Assembly (NCBI RefSeq): GCF_030252345.1
Contig: NZ_CP126980.1
Coordinates: 5,161,501 to 5,225,500 of the forward strand
DNA from: Actinoplanes oblitus
GTDB lineage: Bacteria > Actinomycetota > Actinomycetes > Mycobacteriales > Micromonosporaceae
Length of the DNA: 64,000 nucleotides
Direction of reading: 5' to 3'
Shown: one piece after another, positions 26,469 through 35,480 of the stretch
Layout of the letters: each line of letters starts with the position of its first letter
How positions within the stretch are numbered: position 1 is the first letter of the stretch
The notes under the pieces: model-generated
Seen by the model: the letters and a program-made list of their open reading frames with translations, nothing else
Databases searched by the model: none
What the model was told of the DNA's origin: nothing
Position numbers and translations under genes: made by a program

Positions 26469-27730
26469 TCTCTCACCGGACGCGCCGAGGGCGTCGTCCA
26501 TCGCTCTCGGTCTTTATTCTCGTCGCGACGCTGGCCGCCTGTGCGAGCTGCTCACATTCCGGAACGCCGCGTACCGAACCGAGTGCGCCGCCGGCGTCGC
26601 CGAGTCCGGCGCAGAAATGGATCCCTTCCGACCCGCTCGACTCGAATGATCTCCTCTGGAAGGAATTCCATTTCCGGCAGGACGCGGACACCGGCCAGGT
26701 CGCCGTCTCCCGCGACGGCCACGCCTGGGAGGCCGCGGCTCTCGGCAGCTTTCTCTCCGAACAGCGCGTGCGCTTCGCGTTCGACGACACGGCGGCCTAC
26801 GTTCTCGGCACGTCGACACGCGACGGCCTGCAGGCGGTATGGGCCTCCCGTGACGGGTTGACCTGGGACGGCCCGTCGACCATCGAGGGTCTCCTGGGCC
26901 CCTCAGCGCAATTGGACGACACCGATCTGGCCATCGTCGGGTTCGCCGCATACGGTGGCAGGCTGATGGTCGCGGAATTCCAGAACCGGCGGAACATCAT
27001 CGGGGAGAACCACGGCTTGCGCGTCTGGACCCGGCGGTCCGGATCAGACGAATGGCAACGCCAGCCGAAGGTGCCCGCACTGGGAACATGGGATGCCGCA
27101 CCGGATGGCGGCCTGGTCGCTCTGCCGTCAGGTTTCTTCATCCTCGGCGGTGACGACGGGCAAGGATGCGACCTCTACTCCTTCGGGCCCTCACAGATCA
27201 TGGGCCGCAAGGACTGCAGTTTTGTGTACCGGTCAACTGACGGCAGCTCATGGGAGGACGCGTCGCTCGTTCAGGACGGCGGCCGCGTCGGTATTCCCTA
27301 TGCCATTTCGCAGCGGGGAGACCGGTTGGTCCTGTGGGGTCGGGTGCCGCTCAAGAAGGAATACCAGGCTCCCGGCGGCCCGGTGTTTTCTACCAAGCTG
27401 ACGGCCTGGTACCGCGACGCGGCGAGTGCGGCCTGGCAGGTGGCCACCGTCGAGGCCGGCAACGTTCCCGACGCCGGCGCCAAACCGCTCACGCAGCAGT
27501 TCGTCACCGATGTCGCGACGACGCAGCAGGGTTTCGTGGCCGTCGGCAGCAGCGGGGAAACCACGGGATACGGGGCCCTGTGGACGTCTGACGACGGCGT
27601 GGCGTGGCGCAAGGAGCCGACGAAGGCCAACGGATTCCACAAGACCACGAGTCTGCGCCTGCCCGACAGGTCGGCGGCGACGGTGTGCGGCGGCGGCGGG
27701 GAGCGCCGGCCGTGCTGGACCCGCCGCTGA
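26465..27730 (+). CDS. Predicted surface lipoprotein with beta-propeller-like repeats
   Basis: 421 aa from GTG 26465, overlapping the previous stop. The hydrophobic N-terminus ends in a lipobox (ATLAACASC). The body has repeated SRDGHAWE, ASRDGLTWDG, YRSTDGSSWED and TSDDGVAWRKE motifs, the Asp-box-like signature of sialidase/BNR-type propellers. The last ~20 residues (VCGGGGERRPCWTRR) do not look like the end of such a fold, so a frameshift near 27660 is possible. Function unknown; partner of the preceding membrane protein. Confidence 0.7.
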   Translation: MISHRTRRGRRPSLSVFILVATLAACASCSHSGTPRTEPSAPPASPSPAQKWIPSDPLDSNDLLWKEFHFRQDADTGQVAVSRDGHAWEAAALGSFLSEQRVRFAFDDTAAYVLGTSTRDGLQAVWASRDGLTWDGPSTIEGLLGPSAQLDDTDLAIVGFAAYGGRLMVAEFQNRRNIIGENHGLRVWTRRSGSDEWQRQPKVPALGTWDAAPDGGLVALPSGFFILGGDDGQGCDLYSFGPSQIMGRKDCSFVYRSTDGSSWEDASLVQDGGRVGIPYAISQRGDRLVLWGRVPLKKEYQAPGGPVFSTKLTAWYRDAASAAWQVATVEAGNVPDAGAKPLTQQFVTDVATTQQGFVAVGSSGETTGYGALWTSDDGVAWRKEPTKANGFHKTTSLRLPDRSAATVCGGGGERRPCWTRR

Positions 27731-27830
27731 CCTTCGCGGTGTGGCGGATCATGGCGGGTCGGTATCAGGGGCGGCCGGTGGGGTGTCTTATCGGGCGGAC
27801 AACCGCACGGGGACGCGCTGGGGAGGCGTC

Positions 27831-28934
27831 ATGCCGCGACAATCGACCGGCGGCCCGGACGCCGCCGACACCAGGATCCATCCGGCCGCCACCGAGGACG
27901 CGCCGGGGCCGGGACCGGCCACCATCACGGTCGCCGGCCGGCGACATCCGCTGAACCCCTACGGTACGACCCTCGGTCGCGACCCCGCCTGCGACGTCGT
28001 GCTGGCCAGCGACCTGGTCAGCCGCCGGCACGCGGTGATCCGCCGCCGTGGCAGCGGGTTCGAGATCGAGGATCTGGACTCGTCCAACGGCACCCGGGTC
28101 AACGGCACACCGATCAGCGGCGCCTACCCGTTGCGTTCCGGCGACCAGCTGGAGCTGGCCGACCTCAAGATCGATTTTTGGTACGCCGGAGCGCCGCCCG
28201 CACCCGGCGGATCCCTGCGCCAGGAGTTGCGGCAGGCACCCGGGTTCGGCATGCGCCCGCTGTTTCTCGCCGTCGCCGGTTCGGTCGCCGGAACCGTCCT
28301 GCCGGCCGCGCTGAACAGCGGCACCTGGGGCACCCTGGCCGGCGCCGCGATCGGCCCGGTGATCTCCACGGTCTTCTCCACCAAGCACACCGGCGAGACG
28401 GGCCGGGTCCGGGCCGCCGCGATCGCGCTGCTCAGCGTGGCCGCGCTGGTCATCACGGTCACCGGGTTCACGCTGGGCGACAAGGCCACCGGTGGCGCCG
28501 TGCTGCCCGGCGCGGGCGACCGTACCGCCACGTTCCCCGACCTCATCGAGCCGAACGCCGTGGCGAACACCGCCACGTCGACCCCGGAACCGACCGCCGG
28601 GGGCACCACCGAGCCGGTGACCAGCGCCGAGCCGAGCAGCAGCGAGACGACCGACCCGGTCCCCGACGCGTGCCTGTCCGGTTTCGTCTGGCGTGAGGCG
28701 GTCGCCGACGACCACGTTTGCGTCCCGCCGGAAACCCGCGACCAGGCCCTGGCCGACAACGCCGCCGCCGACTCGCGGCGCAGTCCCACCGGCGGCGACT
28801 ACGGACCCGACACCTGTCTGCCCGGCTACATCTGGCGCCTGGTCACCCCGGCCGACCTGGTCTGCGTCACCCCCGAGGTCCACGACCAGGTGGAAACCGA
28901 CAACGGCCTGGCCGGCTCGCGCCGGGTCGACTGA
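27831..28934 (+). CDS. FHA domain membrane protein with cysteine-bearing C-terminal repeats
   Basis: 367 aa from ATG 27831 (GGGGAGGC 3 nt upstream). FHA domain at ~30-115: TLGRDPACDVVL, LVSRRHAVIRRR, LDSSNGTRVNG, the core phosphothreonine-binding motifs. Two hydrophobic segments (about 140-200) follow, then a Thr/Pro linker. The tail has two copies of a module, CLSGFVWREAVADDHVCV and CLPGYIWRLVTPADLVCV, each followed by DN-A-SRR, as seen in secreted actinobacterial proteins. It may link Ser/Thr kinase signalling to the envelope; no kinase is in the window. Confidence 0.85.
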   Translation: MPRQSTGGPDAADTRIHPAATEDAPGPGPATITVAGRRHPLNPYGTTLGRDPACDVVLASDLVSRRHAVIRRRGSGFEIEDLDSSNGTRVNGTPISGAYPLRSGDQLELADLKIDFWYAGAPPAPGGSLRQELRQAPGFGMRPLFLAVAGSVAGTVLPAALNSGTWGTLAGAAIGPVISTVFSTKHTGETGRVRAAAIALLSVAALVITVTGFTLGDKATGGAVLPGAGDRTATFPDLIEPNAVANTATSTPEPTAGGTTEPVTSAEPSSSETTDPVPDACLSGFVWREAVADDHVCVPPETRDQALADNAAADSRRSPTGGDYGPDTCLPGYIWRLVTPADLVCVTPEVHDQVETDNGLAGSRRVD

Positions 28935-28950
28935 GGCACGCCGGCCGGGG

Positions 28951-28973
28951 CGCGCCGCGGACCGGACGGCGCG
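28951..28973 (+). terminator. Hairpin after the FHA gene
   Basis: CGCGCCG and CGGCGCG pair perfectly around a 9-nt loop, 17 nt after the FHA stop. Confidence 0.45.
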
Positions 28974-29148
28974 GCGGCGTCGCGTGCGGTGCCCGGACGG
29001 GAGCCGGCCCGCGGACGGGCGGCTTCCGCCGTACCGGAAAGCGGCGGCCGGAAATCAGCGCGGACCGGTCGCCGGCGGCGTAACCGGGACGCCTCTCGCG
29101 GTCGTTACACGTGGTGTTCGTGCCGTCCGCTCCCGGAAAGACCGATTC

Positions 29149-29715
29149 GTGCATCCACAACCGCCACGCCGCACCGTCCACGCCCATGGCACGCCCCGCA
29201 ACCGTCTGGTCTATGACCGGTGGGGGCGGTTCGGGCGCCCGATCGTGCTGTTGCACGGGCTGTTCTACGACCGGACGATGTGGTGGCCGGTCGCGGCCGA
29301 ACTGGACGGCAGTTGCGCGGCGGTGGCGGTGGACCTGCCCGGGCACGGCGACTCGGCGGCCCGGGCGGACCTGTCCCGGCTGGTGACGGATCTCGCGACG
29401 GTGGTGCACGGGCTCGGGCTGCATCGGGCGCCGGTGCTGGTGGGGCACGGGGAGAGCGCGGTGCTGGCGCAGGAGTTCGCGTCCCGGTTCGCGGTGCACG
29501 GGGTGATCACGGTGGCGGACGGGGGCGTTTCTGTCGTACCCGAGGCGTACCGTCAGTTCGCTGTGCGAAGGCCGGACCCGCAGGTGGCGGCGGTCTATCG
29601 GGAGTGGTGCGGGGTGCCGGTGGGCGCGGCACCGCAGGCGCCGGTCGTCGACGGGCCGTTTCCGCAGTTGCGGGATCCGGCCGGTTTCGCCACGGTGGTG
29701 CATGGCTTGATCTAG
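29149..29715 (+). CDS. Short alpha/beta hydrolase
   Basis: 188 aa from GTG 29149 (GGAAAG 8 nt upstream). The core fold is clear: PIVLLHGLFYDRTMWW (oxyanion HG), VAVDLPGHGDSAA, and the nucleophile elbow LVGHGESAVLA. It is much shorter than the usual 260-290 aa; the cap and the usual Asp strand are reduced, and the catalytic His would have to be in the terminal VVHGLI. It may be a minimal or decaying hydrolase. Confidence 0.65.
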   Translation: MHPQPPRRTVHAHGTPRNRLVYDRWGRFGRPIVLLHGLFYDRTMWWPVAAELDGSCAAVAVDLPGHGDSAARADLSRLVTDLATVVHGLGLHRAPVLVGHGESAVLAQEFASRFAVHGVITVADGGVSVVPEAYRQFAVRRPDPQVAAVYREWCGVPVGAAPQAPVVDGPFPQLRDPAGFATVVHGLI

Positions 29716-29734
29716 GAGCGGGAGGCGGTTGCTG

Positions 29735-30445
29735 ATGATCGGGAAGTTGCGCGGGGTGGTGCTCGACGCGCCTGACGCCCGGCGGCTCGCGGCGTTCTAC
29801 ATCGCGCTGGGCGGCTGGGCCGAGCGCTATGTCGAGGACGACTGGGTGTCGATCGGGACCCCGGACGGGTGGCGTCTCGCCGTCCAGCTCAGCCCGGACC
29901 ATGTGGCGCCGCGGTGGCCCGATCCGGCGTTCCCGCAGCAGGCGCACCTCGACCTGCGAGTGCCGGACCTCGACGCCGGCGCGGCGCGTGCCGTCGAGCT
30001 GGGCGCCGAGCTGCTCCGCGAGAACGAGACCTGGTACACCTTGGCCGACCCGGCCGGGCATCCGTTCGACCTGTGCCTGGACACGTCCCGGCGAGAGACC
30101 ACGCTGATGGGCGTGATGCTGGACTGCCCGGACGCCGAGCAGCTGAGCACCTTCTGGTCCGAGGTCCTCGGCAAACCGATCACCCACGCGGGTGACGGCA
30201 TGGCGATGATCGGCGAGGACGGGGCGCAGCCGCTGCTGTTCCAGCAGATCAGCGACTATCGGGCGCCGCAGTGGCCGGACCCGGCGCACCCGCAGCAGTT
30301 CCACATCGACGTGACGGTCGAGGATGTCGACGCGGCCGAGGCGGCGGTGCTGAAACTGGGCGCCACCGACCTGCACGCCGCCGGGGAGAATTGGCGGGTC
30401 TACGCCGACCCGGCCGGCAAACCGTTCTGCCTCTGCTGGGATTAG
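29735..30445 (+). CDS. Tandem VOC-domain protein
   Basis: 236 aa from ATG 29735, with GGGAGG upstream. Two VOC units in tandem: GVVLDAPDARRLAAFY with DPAGHPFDLCLD, and GVMLDCPDAEQLSTFW with DPAGKPFCLCWD. The two halves are alike, so this is a fused duplication typical of actinobacterial glyoxalase-like proteins. Substrate unknown. Confidence 0.85.
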   Translation: MIGKLRGVVLDAPDARRLAAFYIALGGWAERYVEDDWVSIGTPDGWRLAVQLSPDHVAPRWPDPAFPQQAHLDLRVPDLDAGAARAVELGAELLRENETWYTLADPAGHPFDLCLDTSRRETTLMGVMLDCPDAEQLSTFWSEVLGKPITHAGDGMAMIGEDGAQPLLFQQISDYRAPQWPDPAHPQQFHIDVTVEDVDAAEAAVLKLGATDLHAAGENWRVYADPAGKPFCLCWD

Positions 30446-30559
30446 CTCGCGGTTCAACCGGTTCGGCGGGGCTCGGTGCAAAGGCCTGATGGCTCGGAGG
30501 TTCCGAAACCCGCCGCACCCGGGCCGGCGTGTGCCGCTCCGGCGCCGGTCCTGGGCCAA

Positions 30560-30845
30560 GGGCCGGGCGCCGGCGCGGCGCCTCCACCTCGATGCGGCCG
30601 TGGTTGAGCGCGTCATACATGGCGCCGTGGCCGCGCCGGTGCTCTGCAGCGAGGGCCAGCCCGACGAGGGTCTTGACCGGCCCGTCGGTGCACAACAGCG
30701 CATCGGTCGGTTCGAACAACGCGTCCGCCCGCCGGGTCATGCCTCGGTAGAACCGCTCGCGGAACTCCGCCAGCACATCGATCGCTTCCGCTTGGTCAGC
30801 CATGACCGCCACAACGATCATCGGGCGCTTCGCGGGCGTCAGCAT
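30560..30845 (-). pseudogene. N-terminal remnant of a transposase
   Basis: From 30845 the frame reads AIDVLAEFRERFYRGMTRRA, CTDGPVKTLVGLALAAEHRR and GHGAMYDALNHGRIEVE, the start of a large DDE-type putative transposase family of actinobacteria (recognised by pattern). After about 30580 it degenerates into Pro/Arg-rich sequence, and no catalytic core follows. It lies next to an intact IS110 gene, consistent with insertion into an insertion hotspot. Confidence 0.6.
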
Positions 30846-30944
30846 GCCGAAGCTTCACCTATCCCGACTCCGGATGACGCTCAGCACCGTTCGTCGCTCG
30901 GCGGGCGGGACTCTACGAGTGCGCGGACTTGGCTCCTCTCTGTG

Positions 30945-32120
30945 TCAAGACGTGGTCTGGATTGAGGTTCTAAGATTGCTGTCGGCGGGTTCGGGAAGTG
31001 ACTTCTCCGAAGAGCCGGTGTAGGGATGAGAGCCGGTCACGCTGGAGTTCGCTGACGTTCCCCGGTGTCCTCCCGGACCCGTCGCCATCGCCGCGGTGGC
31101 GTCGTTGATCATCTGTCGGTAGACGATGTCGGACAGGCGCCGTTTCAGTGCCCGCATGGCTTCCATCGACGTCTTCCCCGCTGCTTTCTTGCGGTCGAAG
31201 TAGGCGCGGCCTTCGGTCGGACGGCGTAGCTGGACGGTGGCCATGATGTGCAGGACTCGGTTGATCTGCCGATTGCCCGCCCGGGAGAGCCGATGGCGGA
31301 CCTGGTCGCCGGAGGACGCGTCGATGGGTGCGGTGCCGTTCCAGGAGGCGAAGTGCCCGCGGTCCGGGAAACGGATGACCGCACCGACTTCGATCAGCAG
31401 CCGGGCTGCGCCGGACGGGCCGATGCCGTGCAGGTCCATCAGCGTGGTGCCGGTGGCGGCGACCAGATCCTTGAGCTCCTTGTCGGCCTGCTTGGACCGC
31501 TGGTAGATCCGCTCAAGGTCAGCGATCAGCTCCGCAGCCACCCGCCGGCGGGCTTTGCCGGCGGCGTCCCGCGGTCGGACGGTGGCCAGCAGTACTTTGG
31601 CCTGAGCGGCGGACAGGCTCTTCTTCGCCCCACCGGGGATCAGCTCCAGCAGCAGTTGGTGCAGCTGCGACACCATCCTGGTGTGGTCCTCGCCGAGGGA
31701 GCGGCGCCGGTCGGCCAGGATCCGTAGCACGGCCAGTTGTTCATCGTTGACCAGCGGACGCAGCCCGGCCATCCGGGTGCCGACCAGCGCGATGGAGTGC
31801 ACGTCGGTAGCGTCTGTCTTACGGCCCTGACCGGTGGCGAACACCCGGGCGCGGGCGGACAGTTTCGGTGGGACGTCGACGACCTGCTCGCCGTCGGCCA
31901 GGAGCCGGTTGGCGATGTGCCGGCCGATTCCTTGGCAGCCCTCGATGGCCCAGACCCGGTCTGGCCACTGTTTGGCGTACGTGACCATGTCCTTGTAGCC
32001 GTCTCGATCGGTGCCGAACCGGCCGGTGCCCAGGATGGTCTCGTCGCTGGTCATTACCTCGATGGTGGCAGAGCGCTTGTGCGGGTCCATGCCGATGACC
32101 ACACGCTGCGACCGGTTCAT
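30945..32120 (-). CDS. IS110 family transposase
   Basis: 391 aa from ATG 32120 (GGAGGG 5 nt upstream). The N-terminal DEDD RuvC-like domain starts VVIGMDPHKRSATIEV, with AIEGCQGIGRH and RKTDATDVHSIALV. The C-terminal transposase_20 domain has LHGIGPSGAARLLIEVG and the serine-bearing FASWNGTAPIDASSGDQVRH. No frameshift, so it may be active. Members of this family use a DEDD/Ser mechanism and a seeker (bridge) RNA from the element ends; those ends are not defined by terminal repeats and were not located here. Confidence 0.93.
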   Translation of the reverse strand: MNRSQRVVIGMDPHKRSATIEVMTSDETILGTGRFGTDRDGYKDMVTYAKQWPDRVWAIEGCQGIGRHIANRLLADGEQVVDVPPKLSARARVFATGQGRKTDATDVHSIALVGTRMAGLRPLVNDEQLAVLRILADRRRSLGEDHTRMVSQLHQLLLELIPGGAKKSLSAAQAKVLLATVRPRDAAGKARRRVAAELIADLERIYQRSKQADKELKDLVAATGTTLMDLHGIGPSGAARLLIEVGAVIRFPDRGHFASWNGTAPIDASSGDQVRHRLSRAGNRQINRVLHIMATVQLRRPTEGRAYFDRKKAAGKTSMEAMRALKRRLSDIVYRQMINDATAAMATGPGGHRGTSANSSVTGSHPYTGSSEKSLPEPADSNLRTSIQTTS

Positions 32121-32240
32121 GTATCCCTCCGGTGCTCGATCCGACGGTTCGTCGAGCTGGGAGGGCATCGCTACTTTGAGCTGTGCAAACCTCTCTTGAG
32201 CCTCTCCCTGCCCTGTGGCGACGCCCGGGACTGCGCAGGC
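30945..32240 (-). mobile_element. IS110 element (approximate extent)
   Basis: The extent is set by the transposase and about 120 bp of its 5' flank. True ends are unknown because IS110 elements lack inverted repeats; the flanks also contain older transposase and repeat debris. Confidence 0.45.
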
Positions 32241-32241
32241 C

Positions 32242-32280
32242 AAATGAGAGCCACACCGAGGTGGGCAGCCGAAATGAGAG
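32242..32280. repeat. Direct AAATGAGAG repeats, possible end of another IS
   Basis: AAATGAGAG occurs at 32242 and 32272, exactly 30 bp apart, beside the IS110 5' flank. Short spaced repeats of this sort occur at ends of IS21-like elements, so this may be a remnant end. Evidence is weak. Confidence 0.3.
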
Positions 32281-32332
32281 CGACAGCCCGGACGTCTAGA
32301 CCGAAGCCTGGCCGGGCCGCGGTCCTAGGGCA

Positions 32333-32731
32333 ATGAAACAAGTAGCCGAGAAGAGGGCGTCGCTTTCAGATAAGAAAGGCGAGGTCATGGAGGGATTGCA
32401 CGCGCGGCACGTCGAGGCGTGGCTTGCTTCTCATTATGTTCTTTGCGTCTGCCAACAATGTGTTGCACGAGACGCAGAAGCCGTTCGCGTGAGTGACCAC
32501 GATCTATCAACCAGCTCTAGTACAGCAGGAAATCGGTACTACATCTTGGTGGAACTCGCCGCCGATATCCCGGTGCACCTCCCTACCTCCTGGATGATGG
32601 ACGCGCATGCCTCGCGTCCATGCCGTGATCATCCCACCGGTGTCAGACGGTCAGCACCCGCAATTGTCGTCGCCTGCTGTAGGCGGAACGCTTTATGCCT
32701 CAGCGTTACTGCGTTGTCGTCGGGTGACTGA
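32333..32731 (+). CDS. Possible orphan gene containing repeat copy 1
   Basis: 132-codon frame. The middle (about residues 34-88) is the part shared with the sequence at 48969-49142 and reads HYVLCVCQQCVARDAEAVRV, then RYYILVELAADIPVHLPTSW. Differences from copy 2 are partly synonymous, and the first indel is 3 bp and in frame, which suggests that this frame once coded. N- and C-terminal parts look random, and no ribosome site precedes 32333. It is probably the remnant of a gene carried by a mobile element. Confidence 0.35.
   Translation: MKQVAEKRASLSDKKGEVMEGLHARHVEAWLASHYVLCVCQQCVARDAEAVRVSDHDLSTSSSTAGNRYYILVELAADIPVHLPTSWMMDAHASRPCRDHPTGVRRSAPAIVVACCRRNALCLSVTALSSGD
32426..32595 (+). repeat. 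Dispersed ~170-bp repeat, copy 1
   Basis: About 90% identical to 48969-49142, with one 3-bp and one 1-bp indel. Both copies lie beside mobile-element debris and keep the palindrome CAACAATGTGTTG. Confidence 0.9.
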
Positions 32732-32827
32732 GCGCTCGGTGTCTGCGGCAAATGTGCCCATGCAATCTGCCTCAGCACCGGAGTTTTGATCGACAGCTTC
32801 CATCCCCGGGCGATCCTCCGTGGGCCG

Positions 32828-33475
32828 CTACTCCACGACGGCGGCTCGCGCCCGCGTGACCGCGTCGGTGAACCAAGCCGCTTCGCCGGCCGGCACCATG
32901 TCCACCTCGGCCCAGAACCGCCCGAGTTTCTTGGCCTCCGCGCTGGTGAGGGCGGCATCATTGTCGGCCGTGAAGTAGACGGTCACATACCTGACGTCCG
33001 GGTCAGTCGGCGAGGGGTTGGCCAGCTTCCCGCTTCGCACGCAGACGGCATGCGTCATCTCACGGACGTCATCGCAGGTGGACGTCGGGCGTGCGGAGAA
33101 CTCGACGATCCCGGACACACGAGAGCCGCCGGCTTTCGCGTCATAGGCGTCGATCAGGGCACCGTTGCCCGTCCCGCGGTGGCTTCCCCCGCTCAGGTCG
33201 GGCGGGTTCCCAGGGCCGATGCTCACCAGGCCCGGCGGGCGAGACTTCGGTAAGTAGGTGAAGCCGACGGGATTACCGAACGCTCGCCACTCGTCGACGT
33301 ACAGAACACTGTCCAGCAGCTTGTACTCGGGAACCGAAGGGTCGATCATCTTGGGCTCGGGTGCCACCACTGCCGGCTTCTCCGGTGCGCCCGGCCGATG
33401 CCACACCCAGATGGCCGTGGAGCCCGCTGCGATGGCCAGCGCGACTGCCGAAACAAGGCCCTTGCGCCGTGCCAC
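32828..33475 (-). CDS. Membrane-anchored protein of unknown function
   Basis: 215 aa from GTG 33475. One N-terminal membrane helix (GLVSAVALAIAAGSTAIWVW), then a Pro-rich linker and an extracytoplasmic domain with two cysteines (TSTCDDVREM, HAVCVRSG). No family recognised. Lower GC than the surroundings and position beside the IS110 region suggest acquired DNA. Confidence 0.65.
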   Translation of the reverse strand: MARRKGLVSAVALAIAAGSTAIWVWHRPGAPEKPAVVAPEPKMIDPSVPEYKLLDSVLYVDEWRAFGNPVGFTYLPKSRPPGLVSIGPGNPPDLSGGSHRGTGNGALIDAYDAKAGGSRVSGIVEFSARPTSTCDDVREMTHAVCVRSGKLANPSPTDPDVRYVTVYFTADNDAALTSAEAKKLGRFWAEVDMVPAGEAAWFTDAVTRARAAVVE

Positions 33476-33690
33476 GTCCGCAACCCGCTCCCTGGCGCAC
33501 CCGCCATCATTTGATCATGGGCGCGCAGGCTATCGCAGGAGCCGAGGCGCCGAAAGACGGGGCTCCGGACCGGCGAACACCGCTCTCGGCAGATCCGGGA
33601 GTCGCTGGCCACCTGCCCACCGCGGGGACGTGCCGCCGCGCCCACCGCAGGAAGGGCACCGAACCCCGCCGCGCCGGCTGACGGCCAAGC

Positions 33691-34269
33691 TCAGCGCTCG
33701 ATCCGCAGGGTGGCTCGTTCCTCGTCGAGCAGCAGGCGGCGCAGGCGGCCCAGGGCGCGGGCACGGGTCGGGCCGATCGCTCCGACCGGGATGTCCAGCC
33801 GGGCGCTGAGCTCGGTGTAATGGGCGTCCGGGTCGGTGGCCATCTGCCAGAGCAGCCGGCGCTGCCGTTCGGGGAGCTGGGCGAGCGCCCGGCGGACCGA
33901 GGCGGCCTGCTCGGCGCGCAGCAGGTGCGTGTCGGGGGCGTCGCCGGGCTGGGTCAGCCACTCGTCGAGCGCCGGGACCGGGCATTCCCGGTCCCGGCCG
34001 GCGACGGCGTGCAGGCAGAACCGGCGCATGGTGACCGCCAGCCAGGAGCCGACCGCCTCCGGGCACTGCAGCCGGTCGATGCCGTTGAACAGTTGCAGCC
34101 AGGTGGCCTGCAGCAGGTCACCGACCTGGTCCGGTGGAATGCGGAACCGGCGGGCGATCAGCCGCAGCCGCGGGGCGTACGCCTCGACCAGCCGGCTCCA
34201 CGCCCGCTCGTCCCCGGCCCGCGCGTCGGAGACCACCGCCGCGAGATCGTCCATCATCACCTGTCGCAT
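33691..34269 (-). CDS. ECF-type RNA polymerase sigma factor
   Basis: 192 aa from ATG 34269, which has GGAGG 6 nt upstream; the frame is open another 48 codons without a site. Sigma2: AWSRLVEAYAPRLRLIARRF, DLLQATWLQLF. Sigma4: LAQLPERQRRLLWQMATDPDA, then LDIPVGAIGPTRARALGRLR. No anti-sigma factor is adjacent, so the mode of control is not visible. Likely stress or envelope response. Confidence 0.88.
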   Translation of the reverse strand: MRQVMMDDLAAVVSDARAGDERAWSRLVEAYAPRLRLIARRFRIPPDQVGDLLQATWLQLFNGIDRLQCPEAVGSWLAVTMRRFCLHAVAGRDRECPVPALDEWLTQPGDAPDTHLLRAEQAASVRRALAQLPERQRRLLWQMATDPDAHYTELSARLDIPVGAIGPTRARALGRLRRLLLDEERATLRIER

Positions 34270-34682
34270 GTCCGCCTCCGTCGCCCGCACCTCGTCTGAC
34301 CAGTTCAGAGTGCCGACGGAGCAAGCCACACCGCGCCGGGTAAAACCCTGGGGTACCGCGGAAGTCATCCGTTCGGGGCAGAATCCGGGCATGCCGCGTG
34401 ACACCCTCCCCACGCGCCGGGAGGCGCGCCGGCCGCTACGGGTCCGCTGATCGGTGCCGCCTGCTCGCGTCGGTGCTCGCCCTGCTGTTGCAGCGGCATG
34501 TGAGCGGGGTGCAGGACGGCACCGCGACGGCTGTCGTCCCGCCCGGCTCGGTCCGGCCGTCGGCGTGACGCCCGGTCAGCGCGCCGCGTCGGCTGGCGAC
34601 CGGCCGGAGCAGCGGGCCGCGCGCCTCGCCGGCACCTGACGGACCAGGCTGGCCGCCAGGTCAGAGCAGCGGCGCGCACGTC
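34270..34682. other. Intergenic region, no convincing gene
   Basis: 413 bp upstream of the sigma gene and downstream of the CPBP gene. A 56-codon frame (GTG 34398 to 34568) contains LLASVLALLLQRHVSGVQDG, but has no ribosome site and no recognised relative. The sigma factor promoter should be near 34290-34360. Confidence 0.4.
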
Positions 34683-35480
34683 TCATCGGTGGGCGGCTTG
34701 ACGGCTGACCGGTTCGGTCGCCGCGAAGAGCTTCGAGGCCAGCAGCGGCAGGCAGACGAGAGCCAGCGCCAGGTCGGTGCAGACCAGCAGCCGCACGCTG
34801 CTCAGATCGCCGAGCAGCTCCTCGCTGAGCAGGCCCATCACGACGTTGTTGCCGGCATGCGCCAGGCTGGTCACCCAGACCGAGCCGCTGGCGGCGTACA
34901 ACCAGCAGAGCAGGATCTCGAAGAGCACGAACATCACGGTCCACAACGGCAGGCTGATCGCCCGGTCGGTGAACTCGGCGTACCCCAGAAACGCCAGCGG
35001 GTAATGCCACACCGCCCAGATCAGCCCGGTCACCAGCAGCGACGCGCGCGGCCGGCCGGGCATCAGGCGCGGCCAGAGGAAGCTGGTCCAGCCGAACTCC
35101 TCGCCGAAGTACACGGGCGTCAGGACGAGCTGGACGATCAGGAGGAACAGCAGCCCGCCACCGTCGAGGCGGAAGTCCCACCAGCCGGCCGAGACGGCGC
35201 AGGCCAGCATCGTCAGGGTGATTCCGAGCGGCGCGAGCCAGCCGGCCAGCCACAGTCTCGCGGGACTGCGCCAGGTCAGTCCGGCGCCGGCGAAGCCCTC
35301 CCGGGTGACCCAGCGACGCACCACGAAGGCGCCGATCGCCGGGACGAACGCCACCGGCAGCTGGACGAGGGGGTTGACCAGCGACCAGCCCAGCCCGAGC
35401 CGTGCCACGAACAGGTACGGCCAGACCACCCCGAAGGCGATGACCAGATAGACAACAATCCCTTTGACCCGCATCGACAT
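34683..35480 (-). CDS. CPBP family intramembrane metalloprotease
   Basis: 265 aa, about eight membrane helices. The CAAX/CPBP (Rce1-like) motifs are present: FGEEFGWTSFLWP (EExxxR position has Thr/Ser instead of the usual Arg), WAVWHYPLAFLG (FxxxH) and SLAHAGNNVVMG (HxxxN). Bacterial members process membrane peptides or give bacteriocin self-immunity; without the arginine, proteolysis cannot be assumed. No peptide gene was seen next to it. Confidence 0.85.
   Translation of the reverse strand: MSMRVKGIVVYLVIAFGVVWPYLFVARLGLGWSLVNPLVQLPVAFVPAIGAFVVRRWVTREGFAGAGLTWRSPARLWLAGWLAPLGITLTMLACAVSAGWWDFRLDGGGLLFLLIVQLVLTPVYFGEEFGWTSFLWPRLMPGRPRASLLVTGLIWAVWHYPLAFLGYAEFTDRAISLPLWTVMFVLFEILLCWLYAASGSVWVTSLAHAGNNVVMGLLSEELLGDLSSVRLLVCTDLALALVCLPLLASKLFAATEPVSRQAAHR

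Noticed and set aside
32442..32484. Nested palindrome (TGCGTCT/AGACGCA around CAACAATGTGTTG) as a small RNA
   Set aside because: In copy 2 the outer stem has a mismatch with no compensation, and the shared reading frame explains the conservation better.
34398..34568. 56-codon plus-strand frame with a hydrophobic stretch
   Set aside because: No ribosome site or recognised relative; mentioned only as a possibility in the intergenic entry.
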